This document shows, one piece after another, positions 47,493-60,242 of a DNA stretch of 64,000 nucleotides (position 1 is the first letter of the stretch; every line of letters begins with the position of its first letter). The stretch covers positions 868,001 through 932,000 of the forward strand of contig CM034127.1 in the NCBI GenBank assembly GCA_019914995.1, in the 5' to 3' direction. The DNA comes from Acanthochlamys bracteata (Eukaryota > Streptophyta > Magnoliopsida > Pandanales > Velloziaceae). Below the pieces are notes generated by a model. It searched no databases. It had not been told where the DNA came from and saw nothing but the letters and a program-made list of their open reading frames with translations. The position numbers and the translations under genes are program-made.

Positions 47493-47741
47493 TATATATA
47501 GAAAAAAATACAGATATTTTAATTTTTATGCACACTTTATGATTTTTTTTGAAGAGATTAGCTTTTTATTATTTTTTATTTAGTTTTATCTTAAGCCTTT
47601 TATTGGGCATATAGGAGTTTGTGCAAACCCTCTCAAGGTGGAGACCTTACACTGGCAAAACTTAGCGGGTAAATGAGATAATAACAATTAAATAACACAA
47701 AAGGCATGAAATACAACTAAGAGAAAGAAGGAAAGGATTAC

Positions 47742-48544
47742 CTTGGGCTCGAAAGTGTGGATGCCAAAGCTGATGGGCCATTTCGTATGATTGCTGCAAG
47801 GACATCAGCAACATTGGCATGCACTTCATGTGAACTCTGCAAAATTTAGGGATACTAAAAAATTGAAGTATGACTTCCAATCAGACATCAGCAAGAAAAA
47901 TAGCTGAGGAAAAAAATGATAAAAGCATGATTTCTTATTCATCAATATGGTGACAAGACATAGCAAAATGGTTTCAACAAAAGCATCTAATAATTCTAGA
48001 AAAGGCAGAGCTTGTGTAGACTAAAAATAAAATACGTGTTTCAAATGTTCATAATTAAATTTTATAAAAATAAAAAATAAAAAGTAAATTTTTTTTAAAA
48101 TAAATTAAAAATAAAGCTTAATTTTTATATTTTAATTAATTCTTGATGTAGATTGGAAGTGAATTTAGAAAAAATATATAGTAAAACTTAAGTTCTATTT
48201 ATGCAGAACTAAAAACTCAAAATTTTAATTTTATTTATAATTAAAATATAAAAAATTAATAAAATTTTAATTTTGACGGAAAAAATTGAAATTTCATCGA
48301 CTATAAGACCTAGGGTATAACCAATCTTGAAATTATCAATCACAACAGCAGGTTGGATCAATTAGATATCCACATATTTGCTAAAAATCTTCCATTGCTA
48401 TTAAAGTGAAAGGAGTTGAGGTCTTACTGAGGGACTTAGTTTGTCCACTATCATTTCCAGTAAATCACTATCTGCTAACCACTGCATTACATCCAAAAAG
48501 TTTGGATATATGTGATCATCTCTACCAACAAGTTGGATCAATAT
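47742..48544 (-). pseudogene. Two-exon fragment of a PP6 regulatory subunit (SAPS domain) gene
   Basis: Two exons on the minus strand. Exon A, 48544-48428 (39 codons), includes GRDDHIYPNFLDVMQWLADS and then DLLEMIVDKLSPS. Exon B, 47836-47742 (31 codons plus 2 nt), includes SHEVHANVADVLAAIIRNGP and then SALASTLSSP. Together they match a continuous internal piece of the SAPS domain found in plant SIT4 phosphatase-associated proteins, which are regulatory subunits of PP6. Both exons have good acceptors (CATGCAG, TTTGCAG) and donors (TCA|GTAAGA, AAG|GTAATC), phases agree, and there is no stop or frameshift. Full genes have many more exons; none of the neighbouring SAPS exons were found on either side. 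I therefore take it as a duplicated or captured gene fragment. The intron between them holds an AT-rich repeat. Confidence 0.75.
48031..48300. repeat. Degenerate MITE in the SAPS fragment intron
   Basis: Begins CGTGTTTCAAATGTTCATAA, close to the left terminus of the Tourist-like family, and runs through AT-rich sequence to about 48300, where a clear right end is lacking. Confidence 0.35.
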
Positions 48545-48549
48545 CTGCA

Positions 48550-51500
48550 TGGGAGAAAATCATTAAGAATTTAAGATGAAGGACGTGACCAAGCAAACAG
48601 TGATTGACACTCGATCATTAAGAACTTAAGTAGGATATCAGATGCAAAATAAAATTTAAAAAAATATAAAAAAAATATCTGTAGTAAAATTTTTTTTATT
48701 TATTTTTATTATTTTTTAGATAAAAAAATAAAATTTATTTTTTAAAATAAATAAAAATATTTTCTATTTCAGAAAAATTTTATTTTATAAGCATCTTCAA
48801 ACGCTAATATGTCTGGACTGATGGTTCGTTTACTTGCCATAAACTATATTTTTAAAGATAATGTTTTAGAAAATAATTTTTTTTAAAGTAAATTAAGTTT
48901 TAATGTCTGATCGTATCTAAAAGTAAAATTTGAGAGTATTTGATTGTCCATATAAGTAAGAAATTAAGAACCCGAAATACGCTAAAGTGAATGCCGAGTA
49001 AAGTAAATTTATATTTTTTTAAAAAGCAAATAAAAAATTAATTTAATATAATATTTTAATTTTATTTAGAAGTGAATTAAAAATAAAAAATAAAAATAAA
49101 ATCTAATGAGTTTCTAAATAGTATATAGAAGTAGAATTCTCAACTCAATTAATAATTAAATTACATGAACATTACAGAACTTCAAATTTGACTAAAAAAA
49201 TAAAATTTTATGATTTTAAAATTAGTTAAACACTAATTTCTAAAAAGTAAATAAATAATATCAATTTTATGCCCATAACCAAATATAGAAATTGAGTTGA
49301 AATTAACTTACACATCCCACTCAAACCAAATATGTTCTAAAATTGTTTTCCTTCATATATATAACAAATTCTACTTAATTAGAAATTCCAGCAATGAACG
49401 TACATGATATGATAGTTTCTATCTCAACTGATAAGATTCATTAATGGATCTACTTGAAGAAATTCAATATCCCAACCATGACCAACTAACTGCTCAATTT
49501 GGAAGGTATTTAAAAGTACTTATTATTATTTTTTAAATACACAATATTTTTATTTTATTTTTGATAAATAAAATTGTATTATTTTTTAAATTTAATAAAT
49601 AAAAAAGTTTATGTCATAAAATTTTTATAATTTTTTTTATATTTTTAATAAATTTTGATAAAATATTATTTAATTAAAAATTTGATAAATATTTTTCTGA
49701 AAAATTTATCCAAATAGCTACTTCGTCAACTATAATTCTCCGTGATTATTAATTAGAGCTTAACTCCCAACTCTTTTTTCCCTTTCACCAATTTCAGACC
49801 ATTATTATCATAAGTATCAAAGGCGTCTCAACTTAAAACTCTTTCTTTTCCAATCAAGCCTATATTAGCTAAAACTTTATTTTCTCTACTCAACTGTTTT
49901 ACCCAAAATACGTACTACTTTAAGAGTTATCAGCTTGATTGAAATTCACTTTTCTCAATAAAAAAATTATTTCAACCTCATTCAAAATATAATCAAATAC
50001 AAAAAATTAATTTTAAACTCACTTCAACAACAATCAAATACAAAATATACTCACTTTTCAAATTTGAACTTTAAAAAATTTATTTACTGCAATTGATAAC
50101 GATCCAATTTATTATCTAATATTAGTACAGAATATTTGTCGAGTCTGGTACAAAACTCTTTATAAAACACATAAAACTGAAATTTTGATGGAATTTTTTT
50201 CACGCCAGAATTAAGATTATGGCTTTTTTAGGTTTTCGAATTTTCTCCTGTTTTTTTCTTGCAGTGAAGGTTTTTATTTAGTGAGCGTTTTAAGACTGAT
50301 TATGAATAAAAAATTTTTAATTAAAAATTAATTTAGAGATATTTTAAAATAAATTTTATTTTTTATCTAAAATAATAATAATAATAATATTTTAATGATA
50401 TATAAAATTTTAAACAAATTATATAAAATACTATAGATTGTTTCTTAAAAATATAAAATAAAAAATTAGAATGAACAGTTGAAAATTAATGCCAAACTTG
50501 CCGTTTCATTTGGCCCATTCGTTTTCTTACAAAATTTTTTGTAAATTTGGAACCAAAAGTTAAAAAACATAATTACCCTTGCAACCACGACATGAATTCA
50601 ATAAACATTAATCCAATTAACATGATATTAATTGAAGGCAGAGTTTGTCCATTTGGTAAATGTTTATTTGATCCTATGGTTTGTTTTTAGGGCACATTAA
50701 ACTCCCGATTGTTTGAAATTTATGTAAAAAATTATGTAGTATTCATGGTGTTTCTCCTAAATAAGCTCAAGATCTTATGGTGTGTTCTTTTGAACTGGAG
50801 TGAATTATTAAAAAGTGAATTAATAAAAATGAGCTACTATAAATAGTATTATTAGAAATAAATTTATTTTTTATAAAAAAAAAGTAAGGTGAAAGTGATT
50901 TATTATATTTTTTTGTATAATTAGAACTATAAGTAGATTAAAAATATTTTTTAGTAAAATAAAGTGAATCATAAGAATGAAAAGAATACACACTTAATTT
51001 CCTAAGATTAAAATCTATTCATTGAAGATATTGATGGTGCATATCTAACAATTAAAAATATAAAAAAAGTTGCCCAACATTTTATTAGATAACATTAAAA
51101 GGCCTGGTAGGTTTCCTACATCGAAGGAAGGAAGGACAATGGCATGGATGAGAGTTATTAGAGCTGAGACACACGGCCATATTTGGAAGAACTTTTCCTC
51201 CCAAATTTTCATTTTATATTTTTTAATAAAAATTTTAAATTATTTTAAAAATTTGAATAATACCAAAAAATTCTACATTATAAAATATTTTATTAATTAT
51301 TTTTATTATTTTTTAAATTAAGAAAATAAAATTTATTTTAAAATTTTTTTTGAAATATTTCTTATTTTCAAAAAATTCTTTTTCAATAATCCGCAATATC
51401 TCCACATTCTCACGTCTTTTATGTGAAGATCTTCACAAGGTCATACAAAGATGTTTTGTAACTAACAACAACCTCCCAACTCTATTCATTCACCTTACCT

Positions 51501-52010
51501 ACTAGTCAACCCATTTTTTACTTGTTATTCTTTTATAAAAAATGATTATTAAAATTATTTTTTAAAAAATTTATTACTAAAATTATATAAATAAATTATT
51601 AGTGAGTCAACACTATAATTATCTTAATTATGTTTTCTTAAAATTATATGATATACCAGATATTTTTTTAATTAATTTTTTCTTATTTAGTATTATAAAA
51701 AATTATATATATACATATTTATAAGTGCATTTAATTATTAAATAAAATTTAAAAATTTTCATCATAAATATATATAATTTAATAAAATATAAATAATTTT
51801 TCGAAAACTTTAAAAATATTTTAAAAAAATATCTTATTTAAGAAATTCTAAACAACCCCTACTTTTCGCAAAAGAGATACACTGTCACTTAATATTGCAC
51901 CTTTCACTTACAACTCTTTCTTGAGGGACACCACTTTCATCTCTGCGTCCAAAATGTTTGACTAATTTTCTCTCTGGACAACTCTTTGTTTATCACCTTT
52001 TCCTTCTCTT
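48550..52010. other. Intergenic, AT-rich repeats, no gene recognised
   Basis: AT-rich family copies lie at about 48640-48810, 49510-49725, 50280-50520 and 51170-51390. I looked here for further SAPS exons and for the 5' part of the ABCB gene and found neither. The last 100 bases are the ABCB promoter. Confidence 0.4.
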
Positions 52011-52015
52011 TTTAT

Positions 52016-52024
52016 TTTATATAG
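52016..52024 (+). promoter_or_regulatory. TATA box of the ABCB transporter gene
   Basis: TTTATATAG lies about 70 nt before the ATG at 52090, with a CT-rich stretch just upstream. Confidence 0.5.
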
Positions 52025-52089
52025 AACACTACGCTACGGTTCAGTCCTGAACACAATTAACTCTTGTCTTTGTAAAAAGAAGAAGAGCA

Positions 52090-55000
52090 ATGAGTAGTAG
52101 TGTAGAACCTTTACAAAGAAACCCTCATGAACGAGAGTACTCAAACGAGAAGCAAAACAAAAATGGTGCTGATGAAGAGCAGCAGCAGCATCAGCAGCAG
52201 AAGGAAACAAAGAAAGCTCAAAAAGTTCCATTCTTCAAGCTCTTTAGCTTTGCAGACTCATTGGATTACGTTCTCATGGCGTTAGGCACCGTTGGCGCCT
52301 GCGTTCACGGCGCATCTGTGCCTGTGTTCTTCATTTTCTTCGGAAAATTGATCAATATCATTGGTCTTGCTTACCTTTTCCCAGCTACCGTTTCTCATCG
52401 TGTTGCATCGGTAAATTAATCTGAAAACATTAAAAAGCCGAAAGTTTTTTCGTTATTTTAAGATTTTGTTAATTTTATTTTGGTTTAATGGCGTTGCAGT
52501 ACTCGCTTGATTTCGTTTACCTGGGGATTACTATGTTGTTTTCTTCATGGGTAGGTAAGTGCAGTGACCAAACAAGCATGAAGATGAAACGAAACTATTA
52601 CAAAATATCATCAATGTCTTAGCTAAAGTTCTATGTTTATCTTTTTCTTTTCCTTTTTTTTTTTTTCAAGAGGTGGCATGTTGGATGCACACCGGAGAAC
52701 GGCAAGCGGCAAAGATGAGGCTAGCCTACCTCCGATCAATGCTTGATCAGGATATCGCGTTGTTCGACACCGAAGCGACTAATGGTGAAGTGATATCCGC
52801 CATTACAGGCGACATTATTATTGTGCAAGATGCAATATCAGAAAAGGTACTTCCTTGTATTAATTTTTCATTTAATTTTATTTCAATTTGTTGGACTTGC
52901 TGAATTCTTCTGGTAGGTAGATGTCTAAGCTGTATACATATATATATTTTTTTCAAAATGAAAATTTTGAAGCAGTTAAAAATTAACTAGCTAGTAAAAA
53001 AAATTTTTTTGTCTATGAAAATGTTTTTTTTTTCAACTGGTAAGATTTGGAAAAAGAGATGACAAAACAGAAGCAGAACCCATAGATCACAACCTCTTAC
53101 ACTTCCTATTTAATGCATGGCAGATGAAAGTTATTTATTTCAAACCTACTACATGTCCTTCTCATCTTCTCTACCTTTCCTACTAGATCTCAACGGTAAC
53201 CGAATGAAGGCTTGAAAACGTCTGTATGGATACCGTATTCCAACTTAATTATCTTATCAAGAAATTAACAAAAAAAAGAAAAAGAAAGAAAGAAAAGAAA
53301 CCCGTGGTTTGGAATTTAATGAGTTTCTTCTTTACCATTTTTTTCTAGGCACTGGAACATTTAATGGTTGTATTGTTTTCTTTCTTTTCACAAAAAGATT
53401 CAAACTTTGGGCAGTGAAGCTAAAGAAAACATATGCACATGAATGAATGAAGGAGAACAAGAGGCAGGTAGATTTGATAGGGAATAAATAGATATAGAAA
53501 GTAGTGGACCTTATAAGAATAAATGACTACTTGTTGTGTTTTTGTTTCACCAATGCTAGCCATGCTGGCTCATTAATTATCTTGTTGCTCCCAAAAATTT
53601 TCATGACGGGTAGTGGTGTTGCAACTGTTTCTGATTCCTGTCATGTTTCATGTGGCGTTGCTCTTCATTGATTCCCCATTATAGTTAAGACTCTGTTAAA
53701 AACAAGTTTGATTACTTCTACATGGTTAAAGAAGTTGGTAGTTGATTTTTATGTTTGGTTGATTGGTAAAACGGTGGACAAAGTAAATGTTTTTATGGAG
53801 GCGGGTATGAATTGAGGTTAGATTTTTAGGAGTTTGATAAAAAATGGAGTATTGGTTTTGGAGCTAGATGCATCTGTGTCTACTGATTTACTGCGCACCA
53901 CCTGTTTGATCAAATTACGGAGAGCTAATTCTTGTTGTGAATTAGGTAGATTGGAGTTTCTTTTGATTTTGTGGAGTCGTTAGTTGTTTACAAGTGAAAT
54001 TTACTAGCTGATACGTGGAACATCCGGAATTTAATTTGATTTGGTCTCTGTTGCGTTGAGTGGTATTGTAGGTGGGGAATTTCTTGCACTATATCAGTCG
54101 CTTCATTGCTGGGTTTGCAATTGGTTTTGCTAGAGTATGGCAAATCAGCCTTGTCACTCTTTCTATTGTTCCCCTGATCGCTATTGCTGGTGGAATATAT
54201 GCTTACATTGCCACCGGCCTCATTGCTCGTGTCCGCAAGTCCTACGTTAAGGCAGGCGAGATAGCGGAGGAGGTTGGATATCCGATCTTGCTATCAGTGT
54301 TCCATTCCAGACAGTGAAGCTTTTTTTCGAGAGGAAGCTTCGTTTGATAAGTTTTGCAATTGCAGGTGTTAGGTAATGTTCGGACTGTCCAAGCTTTTGT
54401 GGGTGAGGAGAAGGCAGTGAAGACGTATAGGGATGCTCTGGTTAAGACATACAAGTACGGTAAGATGGGCGGTTTGGCTAAAGGTCTTGGACTTGGATCA
54501 ATGCATTGTGTTCTCTTCTGCTCTTGGGCATTGCTAATCTGGTTCACTAGCATTATTGTTCACAAGGGTATAGCAAATGGGGGAGAATCGTTCACTACCA
54601 TGCTGAATGTCGTCATTTCCGGCCTGTAAGTCTCTCCTGATTTTCTTTTTCCTCCCTAAGTCGTCGTACTATGAGAAATTGAGCGACACAATAGCATAAG
54701 CAATGAATGAATGTTGCTCTATTTTATCTTCATGCACATGAATGAAGTGTAACATATTATCTTATATGTCAAAGAGAGTCAAATACTTTTAGCAGACCTA
54801 ATCACCATCAGGAGTAGAAACCATGTTTGCTATTTAATGAATTAATTCTTACATGGATTTTGTGGTTTACAGCTCCCTAGGACTTGCTGCTCCAAACATT
54901 CCAGTTTTCCTTAGAGCAAGAGCTTCTGCTTACCCAATCTTTGAGATGATAGAGAGGAACAGTATGAGCAAAAGAAGTGCAAAGTCTGGAAGAACACTAC

Positions 55001-58000
55001 CAAAAGTCGACGGACACATTCAGTTCCATAATGTGCGCTTCAGCTACCCCTCACGGCCTGGTGTTATCATCTTCGATGGGCTCAATTTGGACATACCATC
55101 TGGGAAGGTTGTTGCTCTGGTTGGAGGGAGTGGTTCAGGAAAAAGTACGGTGATTTCACTCATTGAGCGATTCTATGAGCCCCTTTCTGGAGCAGTACTT
55201 TTGGATGGTCATGACATTAAGGATCTTGATCTTAAGTGGCTGCGACAGCAGATTGGACTGGTAAACCAAGAGCCTGCTCTTTTTGCAACAAGCATCCGAG
55301 AGAATATTCTTTATGGTAAAGATGATGCTACTCTCCATGAACTCAGTCAAGCTGCTAAGCTTTCTGAGGCAATTAGTTTCATCAACAACCTTCCTGAGAG
55401 ATTTGAGACTCAGGTGCTCATCAGATATAGTCATGCTAGCATGTGGATTTTGATCACTTTCAGCCTTTTAGTCGAGTTTTTCAAACATGTGCTTAATCTT
55501 TTGCAGGTTGGGGAACGAGGGGTTCAATTGTCAGGAGGGCAGAAGCAGCGCATTGCAATATCTAGAGCTATACTAAAGAATCCTTCAATACTCCTTTTAG
55601 ATGAGGCTACTAGTGCCTTAGATGCTGAATCTGAGAAGAGCGTTCAAGAGGCCTTAGATCGGGTAATGGTGGGACGCACCACAGTCATTGTGGCACATAG
55701 GTTATCTACGATCAGGAATGCAGATATTATCGCCGTTGTACAAGGTGGGAAAATAGTGGAGACCGGTACTCATGATGAGCTCATGTCAAACTCTGAGAGC
55801 GCTTATTCTTCGCTTGTTAGGCTTCAGGAAGCTGCTTCGACGCAGCAATCAGCCTATTCAGATAGTGGTCCACTTAGTCGACATGTGAGGTAATTTTATC
55901 TCATGCCTTGGCTTCCTCTATATTCTCTTTGGTCTGATGATATTCTTTTCCTATAGCATCAAGTATTCTCGAGAACTTTCTGGAAAGATGACTAGCTTTG
56001 GAGCAAGCTTCCGTTCAGACATCGAGTCAGTAAGTAGATTTGGCCAAGAATCACATGATCAAGAAAAACCAAAGCGCGTCTCAATGAAAAGATTGTATTC
56101 CATGGTCTCTCCTGATTGGGCTCTTGGGGTAACCGGCACCTTAGCTGCCTTTGCATCAGGTGCGCAGATGCCACTATTTGCTCTTGGAGTTACACAAGCT
56201 CTTGTTTCCTACTATATGGATTGGGAAACCACTCAGAGAGAAGTAAAGAGGATTGCACTTCTCTTCTGTGGTGGTGCTGTTATAACTGTGATCGTCCATA
56301 CCATTGAACACCTGAACTACGGTATCATGGGTGAAAGGCTTACTCTTCGTGTCAGAGAAGGGCTTTTTGGAGGTACATTCGGCAGACCATCTTCATTCTA
56401 TATTCTTATTTACTAAGATGAACATACTGCGCTAGTGCTTTAGTGTATATTATTGCAGAATGATAACCCGAATCCATTTTTCATGAAAACTTAATTTCAT
56501 GTCATAAATCTAGACCTAGAAGTAGGAAAAATTGTTGGTTTTAGGCAGACCATTTTGATCGAAGAGGTGCTTTATCTTGCTGATGTTTCAGTTGGGTGTG
56601 GTTCGATTATTTCTTCGGTCTTCTTTGTTCATAAACTATTCCTGATTCTTCGGATAAGCTCGCAGGGTCTTGCATTATTGCATTTTACCTATGCGCTTGT
56701 TATCTGCATATATTACCATTTGGATTTTACACTCACTTCCTAACTTTCCAGCAATGTTACGAAATGAGATTGGGTGGTTTGATGAAACGAACAATACAAG
56801 CGCTGCATTATCTTCTCGCCTGGAAATTGATGCAACTCTTTTGCGGACTATAGTGGTTGACCGCTCGACAATCCTTTTACAAAATATAGGGATGATTCTG
56901 TGCTCTTTTATCATTGCCTTTATTTTGAACTGGAGGTTAACACTTGTCGTTTTGGCCTCATACCCATTGATGGTCAGCGGTAATATTACTGAGGTATATT
57001 CAACTCCTACTCTACTCATGCTAATAAATTCTTAGAACTTTTCTGACTCTTTCTCATATGTCTGAATTTGTTGTAGAAATTATTCATGCGAGGTTATGGT
57101 GGAAACTTGAATAAGACTTATTTGAAGGCTAATATGCTTGCTGCTGAGGCAGTTAGCAACATACGTACTGTTGCTGCCTTCTGTTCTGAACAAAAGGTCA
57201 TTGAGCTTTATGCTAATGAACTTCGAGAGCCATCGAGAAGCTCCTTTCGCCGTGGTCAGGCTGCGGGTATCTTTTATGGTGTGACGCAGTTCTTCCTTTT
57301 CTCGTCCTATGCACTTGCCTTGTGGTATGTGAAGCTTATTCAAGTGTGTTGTTATTTCAAATTAAAATGATTGGGGATCATGGTTCTTATGAAGTTTATT
57401 GAAATTGGTGCTAAAATCCAAGCCATTACCTATTACCTAATAGTCTAACATTCAGCGGGCATGTGCATTTGGCTAATATATGCTACTGCTCAATGTGGGG
57501 CTTCCAGGTATGGTTCAGTCTTGATGAGCAAAGAACTAGCAACCTTTAAGTCAGTGATGAAATCATTTATGGTCCTCATAGTAACTGCATTAGCCATGGG
57601 CGAGACGCTGGCACTAGCTCCTGACATTATTAAAGGAAATCAAATGGTTGCTTCTGTTTTCGAGGTGATGGATAGAAAGACTGAGATTTCTGGTGACACA
57701 GGGGAGGAAGTAGGAAGGGTTGAAGGAGTAATTGAGATGAGGGGCATCGAATTTCGATACCCTGCACGGCCTGATGTTGTGTTATTTAAAGATTTTAATC
57801 TTAAAATGAAGGCTGGAAGGAGCATGGCCTTGGTCGGAACAAGTGGATCTGGCAAGAGCACGGTGCTAGCTCTAATATTAAGATTCTACGATCCACTATT
57901 TGGGAAGGTGATGATTGATGGTATGCTCCTATGCTTCTAACCATGTTTGTTGTCTAGTAATCTTTTCAAACTAATAGCTCCTTAGAGTAGAATCTTTGCA

Positions 58001-58720
58001 TATATTTTTATTATACCATAAGCATGGGCCCTAAAATCTATTCTAGAAGAGAGTATTATTTGAGGACATCTGGAGTTTCTATGAGAAAATATTTTAGACA
58101 TCTCCAGCTATTGCGAAGGCATATGAACTGAAGCTTGTTCTAATTTCTCATTTCACTTTTTTGCAGGTAAAGACATAAAGAAACTTAAACTTAAGTCTCT
58201 TAGGAAGCATATTGGGTTAGTTCAGCAAGAACCAGCTCTATTTGCAACAAGCATCTATGAGAACATTGTCTATGGAAAGGATGGGGCAACATTAGCAGAG
58301 GTTATCAACGCTGCGAAGCTTGCGAACGCTCACTCCTTCATCAGTGCTCTTCCACAGGGTTACTCAACCAAGGTTGGGGAAAGAGGAGTTCAGCTATCAG
58401 GTGGTCAGAAGCAGCGTGTAGCCATTGCTCGTGCCATCATCAAGAACCCCGCTATCCTGCTGCTGGATGAGGCAACAAGTGCCCTTGATGTCGAGTCTGA
58501 ACGAATAGTCCAGCAAGCACTTGATTCGGTAATGAGAGGCCGCACAACTGTAATGGTTGCTCACCGGCTCTCCACTATCAAGAATGCAGATATCATCTCA
58601 GTATTGCAAGATGGTAAAGTTATTGAGCAAGGAAGCCATTCATCTCTCCTGGAGAACAAAAGTGGAGCTTATTCCAAGTTGATCAGCTTGCAGCAGAAAC
58701 AGCACCACCAATTACAGTAG
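52090..58720 (+). CDS. ABCB2: ABCB-subfamily (MDR/P-glycoprotein) full transporter, ABCB2/ABCB10-like
   Basis: Twelve coding exons: 52090-52410, 52500-52554, 52671-52846, 54072-54272, 54366-54625, 54873-55413, 55507-55889, 55957-56372, 56752-56993, 57077-57324, 57508-57920 and 58167-58720 (stop TAG). All junctions are GT-AG and phases close to 1269 residues, close to the 1273 of Arabidopsis ABCB2. Layout is TMD1-NBD1-linker-TMD2-NBD2. NBD1: Walker [10 protein letters not shown] at 422-430, LSGGQ at 526-530, LLLDE at 547-551 and His582. NBD2: Walker [10 protein letters not shown] at 1058-1066, LSGGQ at 1162-1166 and His1218. Both halves keep all ATP-binding residues. [20 protein letters not shown] and the serine-rich linker SIKYSRELS are typical of the ABCB2/10 branch. 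The N-terminus is longer and Gln-rich. It is probably a plasma-membrane exporter; the substrate cannot be told from sequence. Confidence 0.94.
52847..54071 (+). other. Long intron 3 of the ABCB gene
   Basis: A 1.2-kb GT-AG intron between residues 184 and 185. It has an A-rich patch near 53270 and no nested gene or recognisable repeat. Confidence 0.8.
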
Positions 58721-59544
58721 TCTGTAACGGCTTCACTGCTTTTAAACAAGGAGGTTTGTTTTTGCTCCTCGATCATTTCTGTGAGCATTACGATATCACG
58801 ACAACTGCTGCAAACCGTACGAAGATGAAATTCCCATTCTGGAATATTGGGTTTCGATAATGTCAGCATGGTGATCATGAAGACAGCCATGATCCTTTAC
58901 CAACTAAAATTATGCAAAATATGATTTTTTTTTTCGTTTTTATTTTACACTATTTGAATCAGTAATCAATATTTCTGTATCCGTTGAATCTTCTTCCCCT
59001 ATTCTGAGATACCTTGTATGCCGTGTTTACTTCAAATAATCAAAGATAGTAAATGAATGATGAAGTTTCAGTACCTGTTTGAAAATCTTTTTGTCTCTCT
59101 TTCTCTTTTTATCTATCAAATAATCAAGTTTTGGGCTTATGCATTAAATATTCGGTAGTGTGCTCTGTTTATACACAATATTCTTGCTCATAACGAAGCC
59201 ACGAGCGCATAAAAAATACTTAAGAAGTGTTCTTGTCACCTCGCAAGTGCGTGTTTCAAATACACAGTAAATAAATTTTGCGAAGATAAAAAATAAAAAG
59301 TAAAAATTTTTAAAATATAAATTAAAAGTAATCAATTTTTATATTTTAAATATTTTTAAAAATAAGTTTAATTAAAATTTAATATTTATTTTTAAAATTA
59401 GTTGAAAGTGAACTATAGTAACTTTGAAATGTATTTAATTCAATTTACATTTGAAATATATGAGCTGTTTAAAAATCTTACTCTGAGTATTTTGAAATAT
59501 TTTCTAAATGATTTTCATTACACTTTCAGCTCATGTTACTTTTA
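58721..59544. other. 3' UTR of ABCB and spacer
   Basis: The first 400 bases are probably 3' UTR. A partial Tourist-like copy starts at about 59247 (GTGCGTGTTTCAAATACACAG) and fades into AT-rich sequence by about 59480. No gene seen. Confidence 0.4.
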
Positions 59545-59832
59545 GAGTGTGTTTCAAATACCCGTAACTTCACTATCTTTCGCCAAATTTTAGTTCCGAA
59601 TAATTCATATATTTCAATTATAAATTCAAAACTTCACTTCCACATGCGCAACTCCAATTTCAACTTTTTTATTCGCACACTTTCTAATACAATTATTTTT
59701 TAATTTTTAACACACTTCTAAAAACTATTGAAACACAAATATTAAACTCTACTTCCACTTAATTTTTTAAAAAACTCTACTTTCTACTTTTTACTTTCAC
59801 GAAACTCAGTTACGGGCATTTGAAACACGCTC
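59545..59832. mobile_element. Tourist-like (PIF/Harbinger) MITE
   Basis: A complete 288-bp element. The left terminus GAGTGTGTTTCAAATACCCG (then TAACTTC) and the inverted right terminus GAGCGTGTTTCAAATGCCCG (then TAACTGAG) agree at about 24 of 27 positions. It is flanked on both sides by TTA (59542-59544 and 59833-59835). A 3-bp TTA target site is the hallmark of PIF/Harbinger elements. The interior is AT-rich and non-coding. Related, more decayed copies occur at about 14654, 17546, 39083, 48031 and 59247. Confidence 0.88.
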
Positions 59833-59839
59833 TTAGCTT

Positions 59840-60242
59840 TATTTTAATTAAAATATATAAAAATTAAATTTATATTTAATAATATTATTTTGTAATAATT
59901 TATTTAATAAATTACTATTTAATAAGTCACTTATTACAAAAAGAATACACTTCTTTTCTGCTTAAAAGTTTATCCTAAAAGTTCTTTTTAAAATAAGAAC
60001 TTTTTGCGTTAGTCTTTTTCCGGCTTATTTTCAAAAGTGTAACAAATTTTCATTGAAACATGAGCTTAAAAAAATTATAAGCTGAAAAATAGCTTATTGC
60101 TATAAATCTTTTACTTTATTGGCCTGTTCTTGCAAAATAACCAAAACTTAAAATTCATAACATTTTCGTAACAACAACAATCGAAAACCTCGCCGCCCTA
60201 AAACCCTTCGATTAAAACCGACCACCGGCGCTGCCGGCGAAA
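59840..60242 (+). promoter_or_regulatory. Promoter and 5' leader of UTP13/TOZ with telo-box-like motif
   Basis: The leader contains CCCTAAAACCC at 60197-60207, which carries one CCCTAAA telomere-type unit about 40 nt before the ATG. Telo-boxes near the start site are typical of plant ribosome-biogenesis and translation genes. No clear TATA box is seen, also usual for that class. Confidence 0.45.

Noticed and set aside
47335-47583. 82-codon + strand frame
   Set aside because: It lies in the right arm of the fold-back MITE and is a product of its AT-rich sequence.
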